A stretch of DNA of 35,930 bases from Clostridia bacterium. Lineage in GTDB: Bacteria; Bacillota; Clostridia; Oscillospirales; Acutalibacteraceae. The position numbers were made by a program, and so were the translations under genes. Below are positions 1 through 7,839 of this stretch, piece after piece. Within the stretch, counting starts at the first letter, position 1. Each line of letters begins with the position of its first letter. The notes beneath the pieces were generated by a model. It saw nothing but the letters and a program-made list of their open reading frames with translations. It was not told the DNA's origin and did no database searches. The stretch covers positions 1 through 35,930 of the forward strand of contig JAFQFY010000051.1 of assembly GCA_017398485.1 (NCBI GenBank), in the 5' to 3' direction.

Positions 1-36
1 CAAGATTTACTTTTTGAACCTGTTGTGTTATGCGTA

Positions 37-1764
37 TTATTTTTTCAGCCCCATCAGCCAGCGGATAGTTTCGACCTGCAAGGGATAGCCGTCGGTCTTG
101 TCGGCGCGGCATTCGCCGGACGCCACGCGCGCCGCCATATCTGCGAGCACGCTGTACTTGTCGGCGTATTCCTGCTTGACCGACAGGGTGCTGTGCTTAT
201 CCATATCCACAAAGAAGATGGTCGCCAGCTTCGCGTCAAGGTCGATCTCGATCGTTCCATGCGCGAACACAAACTGCGCAAAGCGGTTGCAGTCCTGCGG
301 CGGCGCGTTTTTCTCCTGATACAACTCGATGGTCGCCTGTCCGCATTTGGCGGTCAGCTCGATGGCGTCGGCGCCCGTGTCGGTCTCGCGTTCGCTGTAT
401 GCGACGTCGGTCCATTTGCGCGGATCGCCGCACATGAGCGAGGCGATGAGCACGTTGTGCAGGAAGGTTTCCAGCAGGTGACCGCCGTTTTCGCTTTTAT
501 AGACCCAGCCGCGGTCGTCGGCGCCTTCGCAGATGTGCACTTTGGCGCAGCGCAGCGCGCCGAGCAGCACGCGCCAATTTTTAATGAGGCTTTCGTCGTC
601 GATATCCAGATATTTCTCGTGTGCATCGTTAAAATGGGCGAGGAAATGCAGCGGCAACGCCTTTTCCAGCGTGTAATAGCTCAAAAAGAACAGCCGCGAA
701 CGTGTTTTCGGGTTCTTGACCAGCGCTTCGACGGCGGCGAGGTCTTGCTCGCTGACGGCGATCGGCTTTTCCACCACGATGAGTCGCGCGTCGGTATCCA
801 ACAGTCGTTTGACGTAAGAAACGTGTGCGAAAGAGGGCGTTTCAACCCACACGACGTCCTTATCGGTGACGCGGCGGTCGATCGCTTCGCCGATCGCCGC
901 TTCGTCTTGAAGCCGCGTGCAGGGCACGGCGCTTTCGGGCGCGCCTTCGAGGTCGTATACTAGCAGTTTTTTGGCGTGCTTGCCGTTGACCAGCGCCGGA
1001 TACAGGCGCTGCGTCACCACGTCACCGCAACCGACGATAAACATATTCGGGCGCGTGTCCTCCTTTTTGATCGCCTCCATCGGGAAGGTGGAGATGATCA
1101 TGCTGATAACGATGGCGGAGAACAGACACCCGAGGATCACGACGGGGAAGGGCGTATCTTCCGCCGCGCCGCCGAGCAGGCCCATCAGCATGGTGCGGAA
1201 GGTCAGACCGTACAGCTTGGCAAAGCATAGCGCCTGCGTGGGAATGATGAGGAACATCGCCGTGAGGTATTCCAGCTTGTGATAGATGGAATAGCCAACT
1301 TCGAAAAAGCGGCGGAACACCGTATAATAGAAGATCCATACGCAGGATTCAAACAGATAATACACCGTCAGAATGCGTAAGGCAAGGTTGTCCCAGTCGA
1401 ACGCGTGCGCCAAGGCGAACAGCACCGTCCAGCAGATGAAATAGATCTCGCCCATCATCGGCGGAATATCCGGTCGTCCCGATTCGTTGGTGATCTTGTG
1501 TCCTGTGGGCTTCTTGATCAGGCGGCGCACGAACGCCCCAACGGGCGACAGCGTCATGGGATCGGCGTTGCGAATGGTCGCGAGCTTGCCGCCGATGACG
1601 CGCTTGATCGCTTTGAGGTGTTGGTACAGCGACAGCAGACGGAACAGCCACAGCGTCCACAGAATGATGGTGGACAGCAGTGACAGCTCGGTGCCGATCC
1701 ATTTATACGAGGAGATGTCCGGCTTGGTGGACACCATGAAAATATACGGCTTTTTCTTGCTCAT
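37..1764 (-). CDS. Membrane-anchored Gfo/Idh/MocA-family oxidoreductase
   Basis: The 575-residue product has two parts. Residues 1 to about 230 are hydrophobic, with likely membrane segments near 27-45, 106-124, 130-150, 165-185 and 206-226. From about 241 a Rossmann fold begins with the motif FIVGCGDVV, and the Gfo/Idh/MocA signature EKP is at 332-334. Ordinary family members are soluble NAD(P)-dependent sugar dehydrogenases of about 330-400 residues, so the N-terminal membrane part is the unusual feature. It may tether a sugar-modifying or redox enzyme to the membrane. The start codon overlaps the stop of the upstream ROK kinase (ATGA, 1761-1764), so the two are co-translated. Substrate unknown. 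The family call is firm; function is not. Confidence 0.8.
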   Translation of the reverse strand: MSKKKPYIFMVSTKPDISSYKWIGTELSLLSTIILWTLWLFRLLSLYQHLKAIKRVIGGKLATIRNADPMTLSPVGAFVRRLIKKPTGHKITNESGRPDIPPMMGEIYFICWTVLFALAHAFDWDNLALRILTVYYLFESCVWIFYYTVFRRFFEVGYSIYHKLEYLTAMFLIIPTQALCFAKLYGLTFRTMLMGLLGGAAEDTPFPVVILGCLFSAIVISMIISTFPMEAIKKEDTRPNMFIVGCGDVVTQRLYPALVNGKHAKKLLVYDLEGAPESAVPCTRLQDEAAIGEAIDRRVTDKDVVWVETPSFAHVSYVKRLLDTDARLIVVEKPIAVSEQDLAAVEALVKNPKTRSRLFFLSYYTLEKALPLHFLAHFNDAHEKYLDIDDESLIKNWRVLLGALRCAKVHICEGADDRGWVYKSENGGHLLETFLHNVLIASLMCGDPRKWTDVAYSERETDTGADAIELTAKCGQATIELYQEKNAPPQDCNRFAQFVFAHGTIEIDLDAKLATIFFVDMDKHSTLSVKQEYADKYSVLADMAARVASGECRADKTDGYPLQVETIRWLMGLKK

Positions 1765-2648
1765 AGCACGGTCTTCCTTTCGGCGTATCCGTTAAACGCG
1801 ACGCTCAGCGCCGCCTTGTCGCCCAGCTCGTCTCCGAGCTTGGCAGGGAGAATTTTGAGCACCTCCAGCGAATGCGGCAACGCCTCCTCGCGCAGAGTTT
1901 CGAGCATATACGGCTCGATGAGCTCGCGCGCACGCTCGAAGATGCTTCCGATGACGACCACCTCGGGGTTGAGGATGTCGACGATATAGGCGATGCCCTT
2001 GCCGAGATCGCGCCCGAACTGCGCGTACACTTCGCACGCGCGCTCGTCGCCGTTGAGCGCGGCGATCGCAAGGTCTTTGGCACTGCCCAGACCATATTGC
2101 GCCATGCCGCCGCCGCTGCAACAGCCCTCGAACGAGCCGCGCTTGCCATAGCCGATATGGCCGTCGGGGTAGAGGCGGATATGCCCTGCCTCGCCGGCCA
2201 TGTCACAGGTGCCGGAATACGGCTTGCCGTTGAGGATCAAGCCGGCGCCCATGCCGGTGCTGCAGGTGAGAAAAACGGCGTTTTGGCAGCCGGCGGCGTT
2301 GCCCCACGTCCATTCCGCGATGGCGCAGGCGTCTGCGTCGTTTTTAAGAAAAGCGGGGCGTCCGAACTTGGTTTCCAGAATATGCAGGATGGGCACCTCG
2401 TCCCAACCGGGCAGGTTGGGCGGTGACAGGATAAGCCCTTTTTTGGAGTTGAGCGGACCGCCGCAGGATACGCCGAGCGCCGCTACGTCTTCCTCGAACA
2501 ACGCTTCGCCGGCTTTCAGCAGGGCGTCAAGCGTGGTGTCAAAATCCGTCGTCTCAAAACGGATCTTCTTTTCCACGTTGCCGTCGCGGTCACCCAGCAC
2601 GACGGCGCATTTGGTGCCGCCGATATCAAAGCCCAAAAACTTTTCCAT
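1761..2648 (-). CDS. ROK-family sugar kinase
   Basis: The 295-residue product starts MEKFLGFDIGGTKCAVV, the ROK phosphate-binding loop. I chose the ATG at 2648 because GGAGTGAG lies just upstream and the longer frame adds unrelated residues. ROK kinases phosphorylate glucose or related sugars, and the family also includes repressors, but no DNA-binding domain is present here. The conserved GH is followed by GYGKRGSFEGCCSGG, where most ROK kinases carry the zinc motif CxCGxxGC. The motif cysteines are replaced by Gly, Tyr and Ser, so the usual structural zinc is probably missing. First gene of a two-gene unit with the membrane oxidoreductase, driven by a clear promoter. Glucokinase-like, but substrate cannot be assigned. 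Confidence 0.85.
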   Translation of the reverse strand: MEKFLGFDIGGTKCAVVLGDRDGNVEKKIRFETTDFDTTLDALLKAGEALFEEDVAALGVSCGGPLNSKKGLILSPPNLPGWDEVPILHILETKFGRPAFLKNDADACAIAEWTWGNAAGCQNAVFLTCSTGMGAGLILNGKPYSGTCDMAGEAGHIRLYPDGHIGYGKRGSFEGCCSGGGMAQYGLGSAKDLAIAALNGDERACEVYAQFGRDLGKGIAYIVDILNPEVVVIGSIFERARELIEPYMLETLREEALPHSLEVLKILPAKLGDELGDKAALSVAFNGYAERKTVL

Positions 2649-2681
2649 ACTCTCACTCCATACGATAAAAGGATTAACACC

Positions 2682-2710
2682 ATCATAGCATTTACACCGC
2701 AATTTTTCAA
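2682..2710 (-). promoter_or_regulatory. Sigma-A promoter of the ROK kinase/oxidoreductase unit
   Basis: On the minus strand, TTGAAA (2705-2710) and TATGAT (2682-2687) are separated by 17 bp, about 40 bp upstream of the ROK kinase start. Confidence 0.75.
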
Positions 2711-2774
2711 TGGTTTTTTACAACGCAAGCGGAGCGATCGGGACCGTACCGCGCAGGTCGACGGCTGAACGCTC

Positions 2775-2803
2775 TTGACATCGGCGCCGCTAACCAGTAC
2801 AAT
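2775..2803 (+). promoter_or_regulatory. Sigma-A promoter of ung
   Basis: TTGACA (2775-2780) and TACAAT (2798-2803) are separated by 17 bp, about 60 bp upstream of the ung start. It is divergent from the ROK promoter. Confidence 0.8.
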
Positions 2804-2861
2804 ACAGATGGTGAAAATCGGTCTGCCGTGCGGCAGGCGATCAAACAAAGGATGGATCGGT

Positions 2862-3521
2862 ATGGTACGACTCGGTAACGACTGGGACGCCGTTTTGGCG
2901 GATGAGTGGGACAAGGATTATTATCAAACCCTGCGGCAGACCTTGAAGCAGGAGTATGCTACACGGCGCGTGTATCCGCCGATGGGGGATATCTTCAACG
3001 CACTGCGCTATACCTCATTTGCCGACACCAAGGTGGTCATCATCGGGCAGGATCCCTACCACGGTGCCGGACAGGCGCACGGGCTGTGTTTTTCTGTCAA
3101 GCCCGGCGTGGTGCCGCCGCCGTCGCTCAAAAACATATTCAAAGAACTGGCGACCGACGTCGGCAAACCGACGCCGCCGAACGGCGATCTGACCGATTGG
3201 GCGCGGCAGGGCGTGCTGCTGCTCAACACGGTGCTCACCGTGCGTGAGGGACAGCCGACCAGCCACAAGGACATCGGCTGGGAACGCGTCACCGACCGTA
3301 TCATTTCGGAACTCGACCGCAAGCAAACGCCGGTGGTGTTTTTGCTGTGGGGCGCACACGCCCAGCGTAAGGGACAGCTCATTCAAAACCCCATTCATTA
3401 CAAGCTGCAAACGGTGCATCCAAGTCCGTTGTCTGCTTCGCGCGGCTTCTTCGGCTGTCGGCACTTTTCTGAGACGAACACCATCCTGCAACGGCACGGC
3501 ATGACCCCGATCGAATGGTAA
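2862..3521 (+). CDS. ung: Uracil-DNA glycosylase (family 1)
   Basis: The enzyme removes uracil from DNA as the first step of base excision repair. The 219-residue product matches the family length of about 220-230. The catalytic motif GQDPYHG is at 62-68, with the water-activating Asp at 64, and the second active-site motif HPSPLS starts at 186. I chose the ATG at 2862, which is preceded by AAAGG at good distance; earlier in-frame starts lie in or near the promoter. Single-gene unit with its own promoter, ending in a strong hairpin shared with the convergent phosphate operon. No unusual residues. Confidence 0.97.
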   Translation: MVRLGNDWDAVLADEWDKDYYQTLRQTLKQEYATRRVYPPMGDIFNALRYTSFADTKVVIIGQDPYHGAGQAHGLCFSVKPGVVPPPSLKNIFKELATDVGKPTPPNGDLTDWARQGVLLLNTVLTVREGQPTSHKDIGWERVTDRIISELDRKQTPVVFLLWGAHAQRKGQLIQNPIHYKLQTVHPSPLSASRGFFGCRHFSETNTILQRHGMTPIEW

Positions 3522-3522
3522 A

Positions 3523-3558
3523 AAAAACAGCGGAGTGGATCTTCCACTCCGCTGTTTT
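3523..3558. terminator. Bidirectional terminator between ung and the phosphate operon
   Basis: A perfect stem built on CAGCGGAGTGGA and TCCACTCCGCTG, flanked by A-runs on the left and T-runs on the right, so it can stop transcription from both convergent sides. Confidence 0.85.
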
Positions 3559-3568
3559 TGCTTGTTTA

Positions 3569-4189
3569 TCAGGTGTTTTTCATAATGACCGTGGCGACGC
3601 ATTCGCTGACGTGTTCGCAGGCATCCGCGCAGGACTCGAAGCAGTCGTAGATCTTGCAGAACGAGATCGCCGTATAGGCGTCGGCAGGGTTCTTGGAGAT
3701 CGCGCGCATCGATGTCAGATACAGCTGATCGCATTCTTCCTCGACATCGTTGAGGGCGATGATGAGCGACTTGATTTTTTTGGAGCGCTTGAAGTTCGCA
3801 AACTCCTGCATCAGCTCGCACAGCAGCTCGCAGGAATGCACGAGTTTCTCGGCAAACTGTACGGTGGAGGGATCGACGGTCTTAATGTTGTAGATATAGA
3901 ACTTTTGCAGGATCTCCTCGATGGTGTCCGGCACTTGATCGAGGGTGTCGCTGAGCATAGCCAGATCCTCACGGTCGACGGGGGTGACGAATGCCTTGGC
4001 GAGCGCCTCGCTCATCTCGTGCTTTTTCATGTCGGCGGCGTGCTCAATCTTGTGCATCTCTTCGAGCATATTCTCGATCTTGTCGGAATCGTAGGTTTTC
4101 ATGCACTCCACCAGATAGAGCGCCGCTTGTTTGGCGAGCTCGGTGCTTGCCACGAAGTTGTCAAAATAGAATTTATCACCTTTAGCCAT
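3569..4189 (-). CDS. DUF47 / PhoU-like phosphate transport accessory protein
   Basis: The 206-residue, mostly helical, acidic protein starts MAKGDKFYFDNF and resembles the DUF47 (PhoU-like) family, which is commonly encoded beside PiT transporters and thought to modulate them. Motifs such as EEMHKIEHAADMKKHEM and the paired acidic helices fit PhoU-type helical bundles that bind metal clusters. It follows the transporter gene by 18 bp and has a good AAAGGAAG ribosome site, so it is the second gene of a phosphate-uptake operon. The role as regulator of the neighbouring transporter is inferred from family and context. Confidence 0.88.
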   Translation of the reverse strand: MAKGDKFYFDNFVASTELAKQAALYLVECMKTYDSDKIENMLEEMHKIEHAADMKKHEMSEALAKAFVTPVDREDLAMLSDTLDQVPDTIEEILQKFYIYNIKTVDPSTVQFAEKLVHSCELLCELMQEFANFKRSKKIKSLIIALNDVEEECDQLYLTSMRAISKNPADAYTAISFCKIYDCFESCADACEHVSECVATVIMKNT

Positions 4190-4207
4190 TTTCCGTCTTC
4201 CTTTCTA

Positions 4208-5269
4208 TCAAGTAAATATGAACATAAACAGTTTTGTCATTAAGAAGCCAACCAGGCCACAGCCGGGGAAGGTCAGCACCCATGTGAGCACCATCTCCTT
4301 GACGACGCCGAAGTTGATGGCGGAGACGCGTTTGACGGCGCCGACACCCATGATTGCGGTGGTCTTGGCATGGGTGGTGGAAACCGGCAGGCCGAACACT
4401 GAGCAGAACACCAGCGACAGCGACGAGGCGATGTCTGCCGAGAAGCCTTGGTATTTTTCCAACTTGACCATGTCCATGCCGACGGATTTGATGATCTTTT
4501 TACCGCCCATTGCGGTGCCGGCGGCCATGATGACTGAGCAGAGGATCATCAGCCACAGATAATCCTGTGCGATGTTGATGTCCGACGGCAGGCCTTGTCC
4601 CTTGGACATATATACACACAGCAACACGACGCCCATAAACTTTTGTCCGTCCTGTGCGCCGTGCATGAACGCCATTGAAGCGGCGCCGGCGATCTGTGCG
4701 CCGCGGAAGAAGGGCTCGGTCTTCGGGCGGTTTGCCTTATAGAATATGGCGGTGACGAGCTTGCACACCAGCCAGCCGAAGCCGAAGCCGAGCGCGACCG
4801 AGATGCCGATGCCGTAGATAACCTTGACCCATTCGTCGCCGTTAACGCCCTCGAAGCTGCCGCGCAGGGCGATGGCGCTGCCGGTCAGACCTGCGATGAG
4901 CGCGTGACTTTCGCTCGTCGGGATGCCGAACAGCCACGCGAGCGTCGCCCACAGCACGATGGCGAACAGAGCGGCGCTGAGCGCGATGATCGCTTTATCG
5001 GGGTCGGTGCCGAAGTCCACCATTTTCGTGATGGTCTCGGCAACGGTGGAGTTGATGAGTGTCATGACGAACACGCCGAGGAAGTTGAACACCGCCGCCA
5101 TGAGAATCGCCGCTTTCGGCGGCATACAGCGTGTGACGACGCAGGTGGCGATCGCGTTTGGGGCGTCGGTCCAGCCGTTGACCAGGATCACGCCGAGCGT
5201 AAGCACGACGGCAATGAACAATAGCGGATTGGCTGTCATTTGTCCCCAGAATTCCAGTATCGAATCCAT
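4208..5269 (-). CDS. pit: PiT-family inorganic phosphate transporter
   Basis: A 353-residue polytopic membrane protein that takes up phosphate with a cation. Both PiT repeat signatures are visible: NGWTDAPNAIAT near residue 30 and the later HGAQDGQKFMGV and STTHAKTTAIMGVGA stretches. Hydrophobic segments run throughout. I chose the ATG at 5269, which has GGGAGG six bases upstream; the longer frame to 5395 would run through the promoter. First gene of an operon with the DUF47 protein. Sulfate or other anion permeases of the same superfamily are less likely given the partner gene. Confidence 0.92.
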   Translation of the reverse strand: MDSILEFWGQMTANPLLFIAVVLTLGVILVNGWTDAPNAIATCVVTRCMPPKAAILMAAVFNFLGVFVMTLINSTVAETITKMVDFGTDPDKAIIALSAALFAIVLWATLAWLFGIPTSESHALIAGLTGSAIALRGSFEGVNGDEWVKVIYGIGISVALGFGFGWLVCKLVTAIFYKANRPKTEPFFRGAQIAGAASMAFMHGAQDGQKFMGVVLLCVYMSKGQGLPSDINIAQDYLWLMILCSVIMAAGTAMGGKKIIKSVGMDMVKLEKYQGFSADIASSLSLVFCSVFGLPVSTTHAKTTAIMGVGAVKRVSAINFGVVKEMVLTWVLTFPGCGLVGFLMTKLFMFIFT

Positions 5270-5317
5270 TAAATACCTCCCTCTGAAACGTGCGGCAGAC
5301 CAATTTTCACCACCTAT

Positions 5318-5346
5318 ATTGTACTGGCTAATTCTGTCAATGTCAA
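5318..5346 (-). promoter_or_regulatory. Sigma-A promoter of the phosphate operon
   Basis: On the minus strand, TTGACA (5341-5346) and TACAAT (5318-5323) are spaced 17 bp. A second TTGACA overlaps the spacer. Close to consensus, so probably strong. I see no clear Pho-box repeat. The rest of 5270-5494 shows no gene. Confidence 0.85.
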
Positions 5347-5494
5347 GGAGGAAGTTGGGCGGCAGATGACTTTTCATCATTGACAAGTTATCCACGTACC
5401 GCTGATTTGGATATAAAAAGAAAGCGGAAGAACTGTAAGATGTGCGGAAATGCCTTCCCGTGGGGCGGAAATCCGATTCGCACGGTGATTTACC

Positions 5495-6355
5495 TTATCT
5501 TTTGGCAGAGAACAACTTGATCGCTGCTTTGACATTTTCTTTCATTGCTGCTTCGGCATCTTTGAGTACATCGTGGAACTGGGTGTACTGTCTATTTGAT
5601 ACCGCCTCAGCGCCTGCCTTGGCCATATAGGTATAATAGTTGACTTTTCTCACGCCACGTGCGACAACCTTGGCATAGTCTTCGTCAGTGACCCCTGAAC
5701 CGCCGTGCATGACGATCGGCAGCCCGCCGATGGCTTTTCGAATGGCGGATACGCGTTCGAAATCCAGCTTCGGTACGGTATTGTAAAATCCGTGTGCCGT
5801 GCCGAACGCACAAGCGAGTGCGTCGACACCTGTTTGCTTGACAAAGTCTGCTGCGTCATCCGGTTCGGTATAAATCGATACGCGTTTATCGTCATCGCTC
5901 GCGGTAGTTGCACCACCAAATCCGCCGCCGCGCGCACCCATCGAACCGAGTTCCGCCTCAACAGAAGCGCCGTATTGTTTTGCCATTGCCACCACCTTCT
6001 TGGTGTTGGCGATATTGTCTTCAAGCGGCAGTTCCGAGCCGTCATACATAACGGAAGTAAAACCGATGTCTAATCCGCGTGCGATGTAGTCGAGTGTGGT
6101 ACCGTGATCAAGGTGCACGCAGATCGGCACGTTTGCCTTTTTTGCGTACCACAGAATAATGGGCGCGACCTCGTCCATTGTGCACAGACCTTTTTCCTCG
6201 TGAAGTTGAGCGTGTGTGATAACGACGGGCTGTCCCATCTCTTCGGCAGCGCGCACGACGGCACGCAGGCAACTGAGATCGGGAGCATTAAAGCAACCGA
6301 TCGCGATGCTTTTATCCTCGGCGATTTTAAGAATGTCTTTTAAATTTACCAGCAT
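5495..6355 (-). CDS. Class II (zinc) ketose-bisphosphate aldolase family protein
   Basis: The 286-residue product belongs to the FbaA/GatY/KbaY family, which cleaves ketose phosphates to DHAP and an aldehyde. It shows the HLDHG motif (catalytic Asp with a zinc-binding His), the glycine-rich phosphate loop MGARGGGFGGAT, a later AFGTAHGFY (metal His) and MHGGSG, the phosphate-binding loop. Length fits the family. It starts 2 bp after the FGGY kinase stop with AAAGGGG upstream, so it is the last gene of isomerase-kinase-aldolase module A. This order mirrors fucI-fucK-fucA, but the aldolase is of the FBA type rather than the FucA type, so its substrate could be a ketose 1-phosphate or bisphosphate. 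No convincing terminator follows. Confidence 0.9.
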   Translation of the reverse strand: MLVNLKDILKIAEDKSIAIGCFNAPDLSCLRAVVRAAEEMGQPVVITHAQLHEEKGLCTMDEVAPIILWYAKKANVPICVHLDHGTTLDYIARGLDIGFTSVMYDGSELPLEDNIANTKKVVAMAKQYGASVEAELGSMGARGGGFGGATTASDDDKRVSIYTEPDDAADFVKQTGVDALACAFGTAHGFYNTVPKLDFERVSAIRKAIGGLPIVMHGGSGVTDEDYAKVVARGVRKVNYYTYMAKAGAEAVSNRQYTQFHDVLKDAEAAMKENVKAAIKLFSAKR

Positions 6356-6357
6356 AA

Positions 6358-7836
6358 TTACAACCCCTTTACTGCACGGTATAGATTTGCATATTTTTTG
6401 TATAATTCACGGTAGATCGGTACAGTGGCCTCGTTTGGCGAGAAGACCTTACGCACGGGAGCCATTAAGTGGACGGCATCGTTAAGCGACCCAAAGACGC
6501 CAAGTGCGGTGCCTGCCAGTGCCGCGCTGCCTGCGGCGCCAATCTCTTTGCAGGATAGCGCAGTGATATCCGTGTTTAGAATATCTGCCTTAATCTGCAA
6601 CCATACGTCGGATGTCGCACCGCCACCGGTTGCGCGGATTTCAGCGATATCTCCCGTCTGGTCCTTCAGGGTGTTGAAGTTGAGCAGCATTTCGTAGGAC
6701 GTACCCTCCATCAATGCTTTGTATAGATCGTACTTGGAGGTTTCCAACGTAATGCCAATGAAAGCCGCCTTGGAATCGTTGTCCATATACGGCGTTGCTG
6801 CGCCGGCAAAATGCGGCAACACAAGAATGCCCGTGGGCATGTCCTTGACCAGTTTATCCAGTTCGGCATAGATGTTTTTTCCGCTTTGTTCGGCTTGCGC
6901 TGTTTCCAGCTCGGCAAAGTTATCGCGAAACCATTTTAGCGTCGCGCCGCCGGTGAACGAAAGGGCATAGCATGCGTATAGATCGCCGAGATACGGCACA
7001 ACGGAATATCCGCCTTTATAGAATGCCGTGTCGCTCGGCTTTTCACTAAGGATGACAGGGATACACTCTACCGTGCCCGTGCCGTCCATCGCCTGATCTG
7101 TCAAAAAAACGCCCGAGCCGATCAGTCCTGCTACTTGGTCGTGGCAGCCGTTGACGACGGTAATGTCATAATCAATGCCAAGATCCTTTTTCACTTGATC
7201 GGTAATATTGCCTGCAACGGTTCCTGAGGGGACGGGCGTGGACATCAGCGATACGTCTACGCCGATTGCGTTAAAAACGTCATTGAGCCAGCGTTTGTTT
7301 TCAATATCGAACGCAGCAGTACGTGCGGCGAGAGAATAGTCGATCTGTGCATTGCCTGTCAGCGAGTAAATGATAAAATCCTCGCCCAGCAGAATACGTT
7401 TACACTTGGCGAACAGATCCTCATTATGTGTTTTCTGCCACATAATCTTCGCGACGCTGTACATTGGATGGGGTTTAACCCCTGTCAACAAGGTGAGGGT
7501 ATCTTCTCCGAATTGCTCGCACAGAAATGCACATTCCTCTTTGCCACGCGGGTCGGTGTACAGCATAGAGGGAGCCAGCACGGTATCGTTGTCATCGAGC
7601 ATTGCGAACGTCTCGCCGAAGCTCGTCACGCCCAGTGCATCTATGCGGTAGTTGTCGACGGCGGTTTTGAGAATGGAGAAAACTCCGTTTTTCACGTCGG
7701 TGAAATCGATTTCATGACACCCGTTATTATGAACGACGTCGTATTCTTTGTAGTAAGTGTTGAGAAGAGAGCACGATTCATCGTACAGGGCGATCTTACA
7801 CCCCGTTGTTCCTATATCCAGTCCGGCAAAAATCAT
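6358..7836 (-). CDS. FGGY-family carbohydrate kinase (module A)
   Basis: The 492-residue product begins MIFAGLDIGTTGCKIALYD, the FGGY N-terminal phosphate loop, and has the C-terminal ATP-binding stretch RATGGGATSDVWLQIKAD. Family members phosphorylate ketoses or polyols such as xylulose, ribulose, fuculose, glycerol or erythritol. It starts 3 bp after the isomerase stop and ends 2 bp before the aldolase start, so all three are translationally coupled. The natural reading is phosphorylation of the ketose made by the isomerase before aldol cleavage. It is not a close copy of the second FGGY kinase in this window (16051-17490), so the two probably use different sugars. Substrate unknown. Confidence 0.9.
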   Translation of the reverse strand: MIFAGLDIGTTGCKIALYDESCSLLNTYYKEYDVVHNNGCHEIDFTDVKNGVFSILKTAVDNYRIDALGVTSFGETFAMLDDNDTVLAPSMLYTDPRGKEECAFLCEQFGEDTLTLLTGVKPHPMYSVAKIMWQKTHNEDLFAKCKRILLGEDFIIYSLTGNAQIDYSLAARTAAFDIENKRWLNDVFNAIGVDVSLMSTPVPSGTVAGNITDQVKKDLGIDYDITVVNGCHDQVAGLIGSGVFLTDQAMDGTGTVECIPVILSEKPSDTAFYKGGYSVVPYLGDLYACYALSFTGGATLKWFRDNFAELETAQAEQSGKNIYAELDKLVKDMPTGILVLPHFAGAATPYMDNDSKAAFIGITLETSKYDLYKALMEGTSYEMLLNFNTLKDQTGDIAEIRATGGGATSDVWLQIKADILNTDITALSCKEIGAAGSAALAGTALGVFGSLNDAVHLMAPVRKVFSPNEATVPIYRELYKKYANLYRAVKGL

Positions 7837-7839
7837 ATG

